A stretch of 64,000 bases of DNA from Callorhinus ursinus (lineage: Eukaryota > Chordata > Mammalia > Carnivora > Otariidae). Below the pieces are notes generated by a model. That model searched no databases, was not told the origin of the DNA, and saw nothing but the letters and a program-made list of their open reading frames with translations. Positions 25,313 through 36,189 of this stretch are shown here, one piece after another; position 1 is the first letter of the stretch, and every line of letters begins with the position of its first letter. The stretch is from NCBI RefSeq assembly GCF_003265705.1, contig NW_020312788.1, positions 1,928,405 through 1,992,404 of the forward strand, read 5' to 3'. Made by a program: the position numbers and the translations under genes.

Positions 25313-26997
25313 CTAGTTTATATTATATAAATAACTTTTATCCCCAATAAATTAGTAAGCTCTGTTAAAAAAGGGCCATATCTTAACTTTCTTTGTTTCT
25401 TCCACAAGCCCTAGAACCATGTTTTGCACAGAGTAGGTATAAATTTTTTTTGTGGCTTTAGTGAATCAGTGAATCGGATATCATATTCTTTTGGGCCTTT
25501 TTTTTTTTTTTTAAACTGCGCTTAAATGATGTGTGTACATGATCACTCATCAAGTGGCTTTGTGAGTTTTGCTTCAAAGTCCTTAAATTCCTGAAACGTC
25601 TTCTTAATGTTGGTTTGCTTTAATCAGACATCAGGGCTCTGAAACAGTAATTTGGAAAAAAGTCAACTTAGTGGTTTGTAAACTGGGTTAAAGAAAAATA
25701 AAAAAAGAATTCTGGCCTCTTATTTGACAACCTGTTAGGAAAACCAGGCAGCTAGAATATTGCACAGAAAGAGAGTAGTAGGTTAGTTTGCTGCATATGT
25801 CTTGTTTCAGTTCCATCAGTCGAGCCCTTGACTATTCCACCAGTTGATATTAGGCAGAGCAAGGTCTTCTGCACAATTTGTCACGCTTGGCTGTCATGAC
25901 TGCAGTGTAAAGTTTTGGAAATAAGCAAGTGACTCTCAGTCTTTGAAGGTAACAGGCCTTGTTGGTGTGGATAAGGTGTGAGAATTGTAGGGAATCATCA
26001 CCCAACTTATAAACATCAAAAGTATGTCAAGGGAATAAAAATCAAGTACAGAAAAAGTGAAGTAAGAATTATGGATGAATTAAGGGATTGCCTCATGTTA
26101 CATTTGCTTCTTTGAGCTCAGTGAAGGTAGGACTATTAAAATGTCAGGTAATTTAATATGACATATCTTTAAAAAAGAGCACATGCACCTCCTCAGGTAG
26201 ACCAAGTGTCTGGAAGGACCAGCACATGTTAAGAGGATCTAACAGGAAAATAGGATTTGCCATCAAAATTACCTTACTCTGTTAACTTTGGACAATGTTC
26301 CATTGACTACGACTTGCCTTTCTCTTTTGAGAAAAGAATTTATGAGAGAAAAAAGAAACTCTCACTAGAAAAGGGTAAAAGAATCAAACCTTTTAATGTG
26401 ACTCAGTATTTTTCTTCTTCTTTTTTAAACTTATGGGAATTCCTCTTTCAAGTAATTTCAAATTATTCCAGATTTCATTTTCCTTTCTGTGGATTTGAGA
26501 TAGCAAACAAAGTCTTAATAAAGTGTTATAGTTTGCCTTGATGGTCTTATGTATATAATGGTTTTATATATATAATGATACCAAGAGGCTGAATTTTAGG
26601 AAGAGGAAATTTCATTACCCGATGAATATGCACTGACTATCCCACATGAGCCTAGCGCTGTGCTAGAGGCTGTAAAGAATACAGAAGTAGTGTACTTAAT
26701 TCAGTACTCTTCCCTGTGCTGGAAAAACAAATGACTTCTTCCTTCCTGTAGGCATTAACTGTTTCTCTAATATCTTAACACATTCTTAGTCCAACACTTA
26801 GACCAGAAAGCTTGGGATATAGCTCTTTATGAAGAAAAGATTACTCTTGTTCTTCTCCAGTTTGGGGCTTTATAAGGTTGGAAAACAAGTTTATTCCTAT
26901 GTCTAATATAATTTTTCTTGAAGAGATTGAACCTCTTTTTTTGATGTCCCTGGGTTGCTTTGGATTGTAGCAAATTTTCCTAAGTCCAAGAATTTTT

Positions 26998-27194
26998 TTT
27001 TTGAAGATTTTATTTATTTATTTGACACAGAGAGAGAGAGACAGCGAGAGAGGGAACACAAGCAGGGGCAGAGGGAGAAGGAGAAGCAGGCTTCCCGCCG
27101 AGCAGGGAGCCTGATATGGGGCTCGACCCCAGGACGCTGGGATCATGACCTGAGCTGAAGGCAGATGCTAAACAACTGAGCCACCCAGACACCC
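26998..27194 (-). mobile_element. Carnivore tRNA-derived SINE, antisense
   Basis: It is full length. Target duplication taagtccaagaattttt (26981-26997) and taagcccaagaattttt (27195-27211) has one mismatch. It is of the younger subfamily. Confidence 0.95.
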
Positions 27195-27409
27195 TAAGCC
27201 CAAGAATTTTTATGTGAATTATATGAGCATATGGGGTGGTATGGATTCCACACGAGCCTAGTTCACGAAGTCAGTTAATGTGGATAGCAGCTTTGGAAAA
27301 AAGTCAAATTTTTACATTCATTCTTGAGCTTGGTGAAATAATTTCTTTTTCTTTTCCTTTTTGCTTTCTCTTTTTTGTTTCTTTGGTGTAAGGGAAACCA
27401 GAGCAGTGG

Positions 27410-27625
27410 TCATTATAGCACAAGTGCCAGAACTAGAACTGTTAGGTCCAAATCTTTGCACGTTTGCTGTTTGATCTTGGGCAAGTTACTAAGCTGCTCT
27501 GTGTCTCAAGTTCTTTGTGAAATGTTCATAATAATGACATCTATCTCATAGGGTTGTTATGGAAATTAAATGACCTGAAGTTGGCAAAATGCTTGGAATG
27601 GTGCATGCCATTTATGTGCCACATG
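27410..27625 (+). repeat. MIR SINE
   Basis: Sense MIR: gatcttgggcaagttactaagc, tctcatagggttgttatgg, aattaaatgacc. Confidence 0.8.
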
Positions 27626-27750
27626 AGTATTTTTCATCTTTGCACCATCTATTTTGATTCTTGGAAAGGCCAGGGCTAATGTGGAGGAAGTAGGGTGTTC
27701 ATTTGGTCTTAATGGTTTCTTGTCGATGGCTGCCTGGTTCTTAACAAAAG

Positions 27751-27997
27751 TTTTTTTTTTTTTTTTTTTTTTTTTNNNNNNNNNNNNNNNNNNNNNNNNN
27801 NNNNNNNNNNNNNNNNNNNNNNNNNNNNNNNNNNNNNNNNNNNNNNNNNNNNNNNNNNNNNNNNNNNNNNNNNNNGAATCTTAAGCAGGCTCCACTCCCA
27901 ACATGGAACCTGATGCAGGGCTCAATCTCACGACCTTGAGATCATGACCTGAGCTGAAATCAAGAGTTGGACACTTAACTGAGCCACCCAGGCGCCC
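27751..27997 (-). mobile_element. Carnivore SINE, older subfamily, broken by assembly gap
   Basis: A T run of 25 runs into 100 N, then the SINE continues from gaatcttaagcaggctcc to gagccacccaggcgcccc. The target duplication cttaacaaaag is found at 27740-27750 and 27998-28008. The missing part should be the purine-rich A-tail side of the element. Confidence 0.93.
27776..27875. other. Assembly gap (100 N)
   Basis: Exactly 100 N follow a poly(T) tract. A run of exactly 100 N is often a placeholder, so the true length is unknown. It lies within intron 1 and affects no exon. Confidence 0.98.
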
Positions 27998-29297
27998 CTT
28001 AACAAAAGATTTTTATTTCAGTATGGATTATGATGTTTTCTTCCTTGGCTCTTATTAGAGGGAAAGTATTTTAAAGTTCTGAAAGTTATTGTTTGCAAAA
28101 TTACCTCTAGGTTAAAACTGGATTGATTGGGTATGGATGTTTAGAGGCCATTTGTTGAAAAAAAAAAGTTAATTTTGCTCTATTAAGATTTTTTTTTTCT
28201 CCACAAACTGTTTAGCTCCAGTGTATGAAATCCCTCTCCCTGCTTTTTTGGACTTCAAATTATTAACAATAAGGTGTAGATACTTTTGGTGGGGTTGAGA
28301 GTAAAGGCTACTTATTTAAAACAAAACAAAACAAATACAGTGCATACAGCTCAATTGAAATCAGGGGCACCTGCAATTGTTATTAGATGTGACCCAGAGC
28401 TTTTCACTAGTAGTTTGCTTTTAAATAGCACATACTCCCTTTATAATAAAATGAATGACAGGCTTCTGACACCAGTGGAGTGCTGGGAGGCCACCCAGCA
28501 ATCAGTTTGTTTTTTCTGGAGAGGTATTTCCAAACAGTAGTCATTTGGGAGTTATAACAGGCATGGAAGGGAATATTGAAAAGGTGAATTTGACAGATGA
28601 ATTATCATGGATCTGTTGATACATTGAGTAAATCGAGTTTGATACATTACTATAGATAATTGAATATTTGGGAGATCAAATGTGAAAAAACACTAGGAAG
28701 AGTTAATTGAAAAATTTCCCCTATCAGTTTCATTTTTTATGCGTTTTATGTAATTGGCTTTGAAATAATTTAAAAAATGACTTTTGGGTATCTATTTTCT
28801 GTTCTTTTTATGGTGTGTTTAACTTCATATTTTAGCAAAAATAAAAAAAACTTGACTTGTAATAAAAGTTGCTTAAGAATTGTACATATGTACAATAACT
28901 GGCAATAAATTGTTTTGAGAATTTATTTTCTTCTCTCTACTCAGTTTCTAAGTTTATGCTTTTCTTTTTTTCATAGCAATATGAAACTCTTTATAAGTAG
29001 ACTGACCTGTAGATTGTCATAATTTTTCAACCAGAAATTATTCGATACTAAGGGAGACAAATGTACTGAACTTATGAATGTATTATGTTGGATTACTAAC
29101 AATAGACCTAATTGATAAAAGTGATTTAATATATGTTGTGTTAATAGCTAAACCTCCAAAGCCCCTAATCTCCCATGGAAATATTGCTTTGTAGAACAAA
29201 ATCCAATGAGAAGTTCTGGGATTCCAGAGTGAATTTGTACATTCCTTAGGGGCATTTTTGCAAGGGAGGTTGTTGTGTTTTAAAGGTAGTTGATAAG

Positions 29298-29335
29298 AGA
29301 CCTGCACCACCAACCCCAGACCTGCACCACCAACC
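29298..29335. repeat. 20-bp tandem duplication
   Basis: The segment agacctgcaccaccaacccc (29298-29317) is followed directly by a second copy (29318-29335), nearly complete. Confidence 0.85.
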
Positions 29336-30224
29336 ACCATCGTGCATTAGTCTATAGAAGGTATTTGGGTGTACGTATTCCTGTACCACTCGGTACCACC
29401 ATTTAGCCAAGGGAAGTTTCTGACCATTTGCAGCATACATTATAAATCAGGATGTCACTACCAGACAATCAGATTTGAACATTCCATGAACAAAGTAGCC
29501 TATATCCCCTAGGAATAGATCACTTAACTATGTTTATGTCATGCTGTTGATATGCCTGCATTTACACAAGTCAGGATAGCACGTTGTTTATTTATTTTAG
29601 GAGTAGATAATCGATCTGTGTATTTACCTAATTTTGGGTTAATTAGCCAATAACTGAAATAGGTAATTTAGCATGATTGCTTAAATACATGGGGAAAATA
29701 AGTGTATTCTTCCAACCCCCCAGATTACTCCTCTACCACGTTGGGCTTGTGAAAGAATAATTTTGAGTCTTCTCCAAGTTGGGCTGATGTTGGCTGCTCT
29801 CTTTAAAAAAATTTCCTACTTGGCACATAATACATGGGGAAGTCACTGGTCAAATATTTGGGGAAACTTGGAGGATTTCCAACTGCCAAATTAGTCCCCT
29901 GGGGAGACCTAGGAAAATTGCTGGATATATTGGTTGAATGAAATAAACGTATTTAAGTTATGTTCTCTTTCTGGTATCACTAGGAGATATCACTGCTACT
30001 TGGGAATGTAGTAACTTTGGGGGCCAAATTTGTGCACTCTGGTTGGGTGCAGAGATTTTTTTGTTTGTTTTCTTTGGCTTAAAAAAATTTTTTTTGTTTG
30101 TTTGCAGAGATGAGCTGACAGATCTGGTATCTTACAGAGTAGTTAAACAAAAAGCCAAAATATTGGTTTGAATCTAAGAATGAAGAACTATAAATTGCTG
30201 TATATGATTTAGTAATAAGAGGGC

Positions 30225-30595
30225 ACTTAAAAAAATAAAGGACAGGGAACTGAAAAAAATAAAAAAGCACAGTCAAGCAAATGAAAATTACTCATGATGT
30301 TATCAGAGATAACCACCATTAACATTCTGGTCTTTTTCTACACTTTTTTTCTCCATATGTAATTCTGTTATAGGTAAAATTATACATCCTCATATTATAA
30401 ATTTATCTAAATTACTTAGAAGGTCTACATAACCATCTTAATGAGTTCTTAATATGTCAAAATAAAGATAGAAAATTTTATCCTTTTCTTATTATTGAAC
30501 ATCTAGAAAGTTTGCAATTTATTGTGATGTTGTGATTAAAATCTTCATACATAAATCTTTGTCTAATTCTCTGATTAGTTCCTTAGGGGAAAAAA
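30225..30595 (-). repeat. Old L1-like fragment, antisense
   Basis: It reads like the reversed 3' part of an old L1: aaccaccattaacattctgg, tttctccatatgtaattc, ttattgtgatgttgtgatt. It is diverged and the family is uncertain. Confidence 0.4.
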
Positions 30596-30616
30596 TACCT
30601 AAAAATAAAAGAACTA

Positions 30617-30799
30617 AGGGATGCCTGGGTGGCTCAGTCAATTAAGCATCTGCCTTTAGCTTAGGTCATGATCTCAGGGTACTGGGATCGAGTCCCGCAT
30701 CGGGCTCCTTGCTCAGCAGGGAGCCTACTTCTCCCTCTGCCTGCCGCTCCTCCTGCTTGTGCACTCTCTCTCTCTCTCTGACAAATAAATAAAATCTTT
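30617..30799 (+). mobile_element. Carnivore tRNA-derived SINE, sense
   Basis: It has head gggatgcctgggtggctcag, a CT-rich body and tail aaataaataaaatcttt. Target duplication aaaaataaaagaacta (30601-30616) and aaaaatgaaagaactg (30800-30815) has two mismatches. It lies about 310 bp upstream of exon 2. Confidence 0.95.
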
Positions 30800-31106
30800 A
30801 AAAATGAAAGAACTGAGGAGAAGCACTCTTAAAAAAGCAAGATACATGCTGTCAAATTTCTTTCTAGATTGGTTACAGTAAGGTACACTCTAGTCAACCT
30901 TGTACAGAAATGACCTTTTCCCTCAGACTCTGAAATGGATAATACAGTATTCATTATAAAAATGTTTTCCTAATTTTTTAAATAATTCACATTCCTTTGA
31001 TGACTCATTCATTGAATAATTTTTCATTTTTATAAAACATTTGTATTTCTTTGGTTAAATATCTGTTTGGGTAAGTTTTTCAACTGGTTTTCTTTTGCTT
31101 GTTCAG

Positions 31107-31220
31107 TTGCAGAATGTGGAAGTGAGCATTTCCGCTGTGAAGATGGGCAGTGTATCTCTGCATCCTGGAGATGTGATGGGACCAGAGACTGCTTGGATGA
31201 TTCGGATGAAATTGGCTGCC
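31107..31220 (+). CDS. LRP2: LRP2 exon 2: LDLa repeat 1
   Basis: This exon encodes the first LDL-receptor class A module of megalin's ligand-binding cluster I. After two bases that complete a split codon it reads [22 protein letters not shown] and then [15 protein letters not shown]. All six cysteines are present. The calcium-binding acidic motif is complete (CDGTRDC, DDSDE), and the Trp before CD that contacts ligand lysines in this family is present. It has acceptor gcttgttcag and donor gtaagt; both junctions are phase 1. A second AG six bases further (ending 31112) would also keep the frame and give a start at 31113; I cannot decide between them. The preceding exon with the signal peptide is not in the window. 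Confidence 0.93.
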
Positions 31221-31664
31221 GTAAGTGAGGAGGGGCTGGGCTAAGCTCTATTTCAAGTAACAGAAGTGCTTCGTGGTGAATCCAGCTGTACCAAAGACAA
31301 AACGTTGTGCCTTTAGTGATAGATTCAGGACTGGGCTCACTTTTGAGATCTCTATGGTTGAAGAGAACTGATGGCATTAATCATTCTGTTAGTCCCTTTT
31401 GAGGAAGGGGTTCAGTTCACATCAGTTTCTGTCTTAACTCTTAGCCCATGACCTTGATATTGAAACAAATTTGTGAGTAGTTTTCTGAAGCCTATAACCC
31501 TATTTCAGATTATTTACTCTGGAAATTTTGTGCACCAACTGTGATTTGTAATTCAAGGAAGAGTCTGTTTTTGTATAGAGGATGTAGTGTAAGTTAGGCG
31601 AATTACACAAAAAGATCACAGAAGAGGCTAGTGTGGTTTTATATTTAAAAAACATTACAGTTCT

Positions 31665-31833
31665 TGGGCGCCTGGGTGGCTCAGATGGTTAAGCGTCTGC
31701 CTTCGGCTCAGGTCATGATCCCAGGGTCCTGGGATCGAGCCCCACATCGGGCTCCCTGTTTCTCGGGAGCCTGCTTCTCCCTCTGCCTCTCTCTCTCTGT
31801 CTCTCATGAATAAATGAATAAAATCTTTAGAAA
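31665..31833 (+). mobile_element. Carnivore tRNA-derived SINE, sense
   Basis: It has head gggcgcctgggtggctcag and tail gaataaatgaataaaatc. The perfect 18-bp duplication aaaaaacattacagttct lies at 31647-31664 and 31834-31851. The close match suggests a young insertion. Confidence 0.96.
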
Positions 31834-31851
31834 AAAAAACATTACAGTTCT

Positions 31852-32062
31852 CATAACCATAGGAAACAGACTGAGGGTTGCTGGAGGGGAGGGGGGTGAG
31901 GGGATGGAGTAACTGGGTGATGGGCATTAAGGAGGGCACGTGATGTAATGAATACTGGGTGTTACATACAACAGATGAATTACTCAACTCTACCTCTGAA
32001 ATTAATAATACATTATGTGTTAATTAATTGAATGTAAATAAAATAAAATTTAAAAAAAATGA
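31852..32062 (+). mobile_element. L1 3' end fragment, sense
   Basis: The carnivore L1 3' end is recognisable: ggaaacagactgagggttgc, a G-rich tract, gtgatgggcattaaggaggg, tgaatactgggtgttac, and an A-rich end aataaaataaaatttaaaa. The coding region is absent. Confidence 0.85.
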
Positions 32063-32497
32063 AATCCATTGGACTTTTCAGAACCTCAAAAAATTATAGT
32101 TGAAAGCACAATAGTATTGTAAACCAAAGTTTAATTATAAAATCACTTTTACATTATTTCTTCATTTAGTTCTCTCAGTATTCTGAGACAGGTTTCAGAT
32201 TAGGAAACAGAGGCATAGTGAAGTTAAATTATCCATTAAAGGCCTCCTTCCTGCACAAATCCCAACCCTTAACATCTGTTGGTTTCTTAGCTGGCTGTAT
32301 GTGATCAGTTGCACTCCTGCAATTTCATTCATTCTGATTTGTGAAAGACAAGGGTTATCATCCAAAACCCAAGAAATCAGGTGAAAAATTAATTTGAATT
32401 GTTGGCCATCTGGTGACACAACGGAACAAACGTTGACGTGTCGTTTGGATCATGATGCATTTGAAAATGAGAGAAGGATGGGGAATAGGTCTATACA

Positions 32498-32660
32498 GTA
32501 CTTCTCAAACTTTCATGCACGCATAAATGGAGCACCTGGGGAGCTTGAAAGTGCAGGCTTTGCATCCATGTTTGGAGTGGGACCTGAGATTCTGCATTTC
32601 TACAAGCTCCCACGTGATGCTAATGCTGCCAGTCTGTGAATCACATTTTGAGCAAGGGAA
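32498..32660. mobile_element. hAT-type MITE, MER5A-like
   Basis: The left end has cttctcaaactttcatgcac and cacctggggagctt. The right end has cacgtgatgctaatgctgcc and tcacattttgagcaa. It is near-palindromic, as in MER5A. Confidence 0.7.
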
Positions 32661-32889
32661 CAGCTCTATTTGTAGAGACATGGTTAAGTGCTATCCATTC
32701 ACTTCCTCTGGGCTTCCCAAGTTCATTTTAGGTTAAACACTAGGAGCAGAAAAGCAAGAAATGGGTGTTCTGGGATAGAGGAATAAGTGAATAGTTACAC
32801 CAACATCTCCTTAGATATTGTTAATGTAAAATGTAATAACAATGTTCCAGAACAATGACAATAGCAATGGTAACAATGACAATAGAGAT

Positions 32890-33025
32890 AACAACTAACA
32901 TTATACTGCACTTGCACATACATTATTTAACTGATTTTTTTAGCAAACTATGAGGTAACTACAGTCTCGGTTTCATGGTGCATAAATGGAAGCTCAGAGA
33001 ACCTGCCAAAGATCCTAAGGCAAGA
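32890..33025 (-). repeat. MIR-like fragment, antisense
   Basis: Weak reverse MIR: actatgaggtaacta, aaatggaagctcagagaacc, gccaaagatcctaagg. Confidence 0.5.
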
Positions 33026-33456
33026 AAATTGTAGAAATAATAATTATTCAATTCTGGGTCTTCTTTTCCAAGTCTTATGTTTTTTCAATTCATCATGATG
33101 CTTTGCAATTGGTTATTACAAAACATTTCAAATTTAACAATAACTCATGGTTAATTTTTATTTAAATTTAAAATTTAATATTTTTTTGTCATGGCTTTCT
33201 ATGGATGTGTTTTGGCTGTTTGTTTTATTTGTATTTTTGTGTTGCTTTGGATCATCAGTTTGTTGTGAGGTCATTGCTGAGATTATTTGGCATTGAATGC
33301 TGATTAGAGTCCACAGACTGTTGTATAGAATTGTTTACTATTTGCCGTCAAATATACTAAGCAGGAGTTGACATAGATTCTTTTGAAATAAGCACTGCTT
33401 GTTGGCATAGTAGGGTGGATGTTTGACATAATGAGTCCTTTTCTGGTTTGTTTTAG

Positions 33457-33579
33457 CTCCTCCTTCTTGCAAGTCGGACCAGTTCCTATGTCAGGGTGAA
33501 AGTCTATGCATCCCTAACTTCTGGGAGTGTGACGGTGACCAGGACTGTGAGGATGGCTCAGATGAACATCAGCATTGTC
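33457..33579 (+). CDS. LRP2: LRP2 exon 3: LDLa repeat 2
   Basis: The exon encodes the second LDLa module: [17 protein letters not shown], then [19 protein letters not shown] and HQHC. It has six cysteines, a full acidic calcium motif (CDGDQDC, DGSDE) and the ligand-contact Trp before ECD. Its length is 123 bp (41 codons), phase 1 at both ends, so its loss would keep the frame. It has acceptor ggtttgttttag and donor gtaagt. In the receptor it forms part of the first ligand-binding cluster. Confidence 0.96.
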
Positions 33580-34204
33580 GTAAGTGCTTATAGAGGGATT
33601 TTGTTTTGGCCCCCTGGGAACCTAAAATCTAACCTGTTACAGATGCAATAACAATGGGATGATTTCTAAATGCTGAGTTGGAACTTGACAGGGGATCGTA
33701 CATCTAGGATACATTTATTGATACCTGTGGGTGGGGTCTTCATTTGTGTGGTTGGCAGCGGGATGGGTCCTTTTGCTCCTGCAGTGCACTCTGCATCGAA
33801 ACCTTCTATCCCTTCGGCCTCAGTATTAAACTATCTTCTTTTTGATCAAGTGGAAATGGAGCTCATAGCTAGGTCTGTTGGAGGCAGTGTTGGTCGCTGC
33901 CTCGGTGACTGTGGGTACAGCCTGCAAGGATGAGCTGCAACAAGAAGGAAGACGGCAGCGATCAGGAGGAGCTTGGCAGCTGCTGCATTCCTGGGCACTC
34001 GGGGGGTTCAGGACGGGAAACTGGAAGAAACTCTTAAATTCTAATTTCTTTGGGCTCAAACTGGAAAAAGAGTTTGAAATGAGCTTAAATAATTTGGATG
34101 AGAGAGTCATCTTGGGGAAATGTAAGATGGCAGCCTATGAGAAGTATGCCGTGTGTATCATTCTTTTGCTTTCTCTGTTAAGGATATTTATACCTTAAAA
34201 TTAT

Positions 34205-34480
34205 TCCTGTATCAATGAGGATGTATTTGGCTGCAAAGAATGAAAAACACAACTCTTCAAAAAATTAAGCAAAAGGGGAATTTATTATCTTACACAATAA
34301 GAAGTCTAAATGTAGGGTTGTTCCAGGGTTGATTAATTCCCAGTTCAATAACATCAGCCCGTTTTCTCCCACTTTTCTGCTCTCCCGTCTTCAGCCTGCT
34401 GGCTTTTTGTGATTGCATGAAGGCTGTAGAAGTCCTGGATTTCATATCCCTATAATCCTAATTTGAAGATCTAGAGGAGA
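34205..34480 (+). repeat. Third copy of the unassigned old repeat
   Basis: ctgtatcaatgaggatgta, ttggctgcaaagaatgaaaaac and gaatttattatcttaca, followed by a CT-rich segment with gcctgctggc. It is comparable to 595-1120 and 2710-2970. Confidence 0.45.
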
Positions 34481-34497
34481 GAACATGATATCCTTTC

Positions 34498-34500
<3 letters not shown>

Positions 34501-34546
<46 letters not shown>
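34501..34546. repeat. (GT)23 microsatellite
   Basis: It is an uninterrupted GT dinucleotide run of 46 bp, likely polymorphic in length. Confidence 0.97.
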
Positions 34547-34548
<2 letters not shown>

Positions 34549-35946
34549 AAAATGATACTCCCCAACAAAAAACCCCCAAATAAAAAACCAAAGACCTTTT
34601 AGAAGTTCAGGTTGGACTGAGATGGAAATTGGAGAGAAGATATCAGACTATAAGGAACCATCTCAGGCTCCTGACCCTAGTTGTCCTGTAAAAAGAGGCT
34701 AGCTCTGATCATTGCGGGGCAATTAACTTTGAGCCTCCCACACATTCTGTTTCATTAAATGCACATCCCACAAATCATGCACATCTATCATCACTCTGTG
34801 TTGAGTTTTAAGATGTCAGCCAAGATCCTGTTGGCATTTTTACAGTCATTGCCCACAATGATCAAAGAAGAAACAGATGTTTTTGATGACTACTTCATGT
34901 GAGAACTTGTTTAGTCACTGTATGACTAGCAGTGGAGATTCTGTGGCCTTCAGTAGGTCCTGGATACATTTATAAAGCTTGGAATTTAGCCTAGGACTTT
35001 TGAGTCCAGCATTGAGTGTGAACTCTTTTCAGTCAGGCCAAGGGTCTTTTGAGAAAGAGAATTCTCAAAATACCCATGAGTTCGACTTTAGTTTAAACTT
35101 AAAATGAAGACTGTATACTTAAACAGCCTGTTAGGGCTTGTCAGTGTTGGTCATGGGGTCTTCCAGCAAAGGGATGGTGATATTTGGGATAAAGTAATTA
35201 GGGGGAAACTAGCAAACTATGTAGGGCCGTGGAGGGTGGTGGTGGTGACAAATGAAATCCCGAGGAAGGTGTGGATGGGAGCTCATCAAGGCCAACCAGG
35301 AGCATGGCATGTCCAGGTGAGGTGGAATGGCAAAAGGGGAGACCAGATCTGAAAGGGGGAGATGGAGGATGGTATCTCAGAAATACTGAATGGTGGAATT
35401 AAAACTGTCAGGCATAGTAGGGCACAGGAAAAAACCTTTGTTTGTAGGAAATCTCTCTGGCCAATACTATTTTTTCTCTAGGCCCTCAAAGGTTCTAGGG
35501 GAAAGAAGGGATGACCTGCAGATAGTGAGTACTCAGTGGGAACAGGATGGGGCTAGATTGTGAATCTCTGGAGAGCAGTGACTATGCTTTATTTGGCTTA
35601 CATCCCTAAGACTTGTTATTTTGTCTAGCAGATAGTAGGTTCTTGATAAATGGGTACTGAATGAATTAATGAATGATGGGTTATTTATCTTTTGGCTAGA
35701 TATGCCACTTTTGGTTCCATTTTCTCTTGCTTCCCACACAAAGTAGGAAGAAAGCTGAGCGGTAGATTGTGATACAGTGTAGTGGATGACCCCTTGCTAA
35801 TAATAATACTTTGCAGAGGGGATACAAACTCCTAAGGAGAACTGCTTGGGAAAAGAGACTGGAGAAAACTTTATCACAGTAATTTATAAGCAACGTTACA
35901 TACCATTTTAAATGACAAAGGATTTCAAAAGGTAAACTTGCATTTT

Positions 35947-36143
35947 TTAAAAAAGATTTTGTATTTATTTGAGAGAGAGAGAGAGAGAGAGAATGAGAAT
36001 GAGTGTGGGAAGGGGTAGAGGGAGAAGGAGAAGGAGGCTCCCTGCCCAGCAGGGAGCCTGTCGTGGGGCTTGATCTCAGGACCCTGGGATCACAACCTGG
36101 GCCGAAGGCAGATGCTTAACCAACTGAGCCACCCAGGTGCCCC
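35947..36143 (-). mobile_element. Carnivore tRNA-derived SINE, antisense
   Basis: It starts ttaaaaaagattttgtatttattt, continues with a (GA)n tract and gagcctgtcgtggggcttg, and ends gagccacccaggtgcccc. No clear target duplication was found. Confidence 0.92.
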
Positions 36144-36189
36144 TAATTCTTGGATATTTAATGATATAAAATTCTTTGTTAGACATCCT

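Larger units (their letters stand above)
1..31106 (+). other. LRP2: LRP2 intron 1 (3' part)
   Basis: No coding exon could be recognised here. There is no CpG-rich stretch and no ATG followed by a signal peptide with a phase 1 donor, so exon 1 is probably upstream of the window. Repeats are listed separately. The stretches with no repeat I can name are roughly 1260-2700, 7630-9260, 9700-11290, 16460-18225, 19750-24350, 25480-26980 and 28010-30220. They look like unique or strongly decayed AT-rich intronic DNA with only chance open frames. Confidence 0.8.
31221..33456 (+). other. LRP2: LRP2 intron 2
   Basis: A 2.2-kb intron with donor gtaagt and acceptor ggtttgttttag. It holds a sense SINE, an L1 3' end, an hAT-type MITE and a weak MIR. 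The AT-rich part after 33080 shows nothing recognisable. Confidence 0.9.

Noticed and set aside
31030..31377. 115-codon minus-strand frame overlapping exon 2
   Set aside because: It is the shadow of the antisense strand of LDLa 1 plus intron. The residues show no domain.
33878..34198. 106-codon frame after exon 3
   Set aside because: Intronic; no domain, no splice context and no codon pattern to support it.
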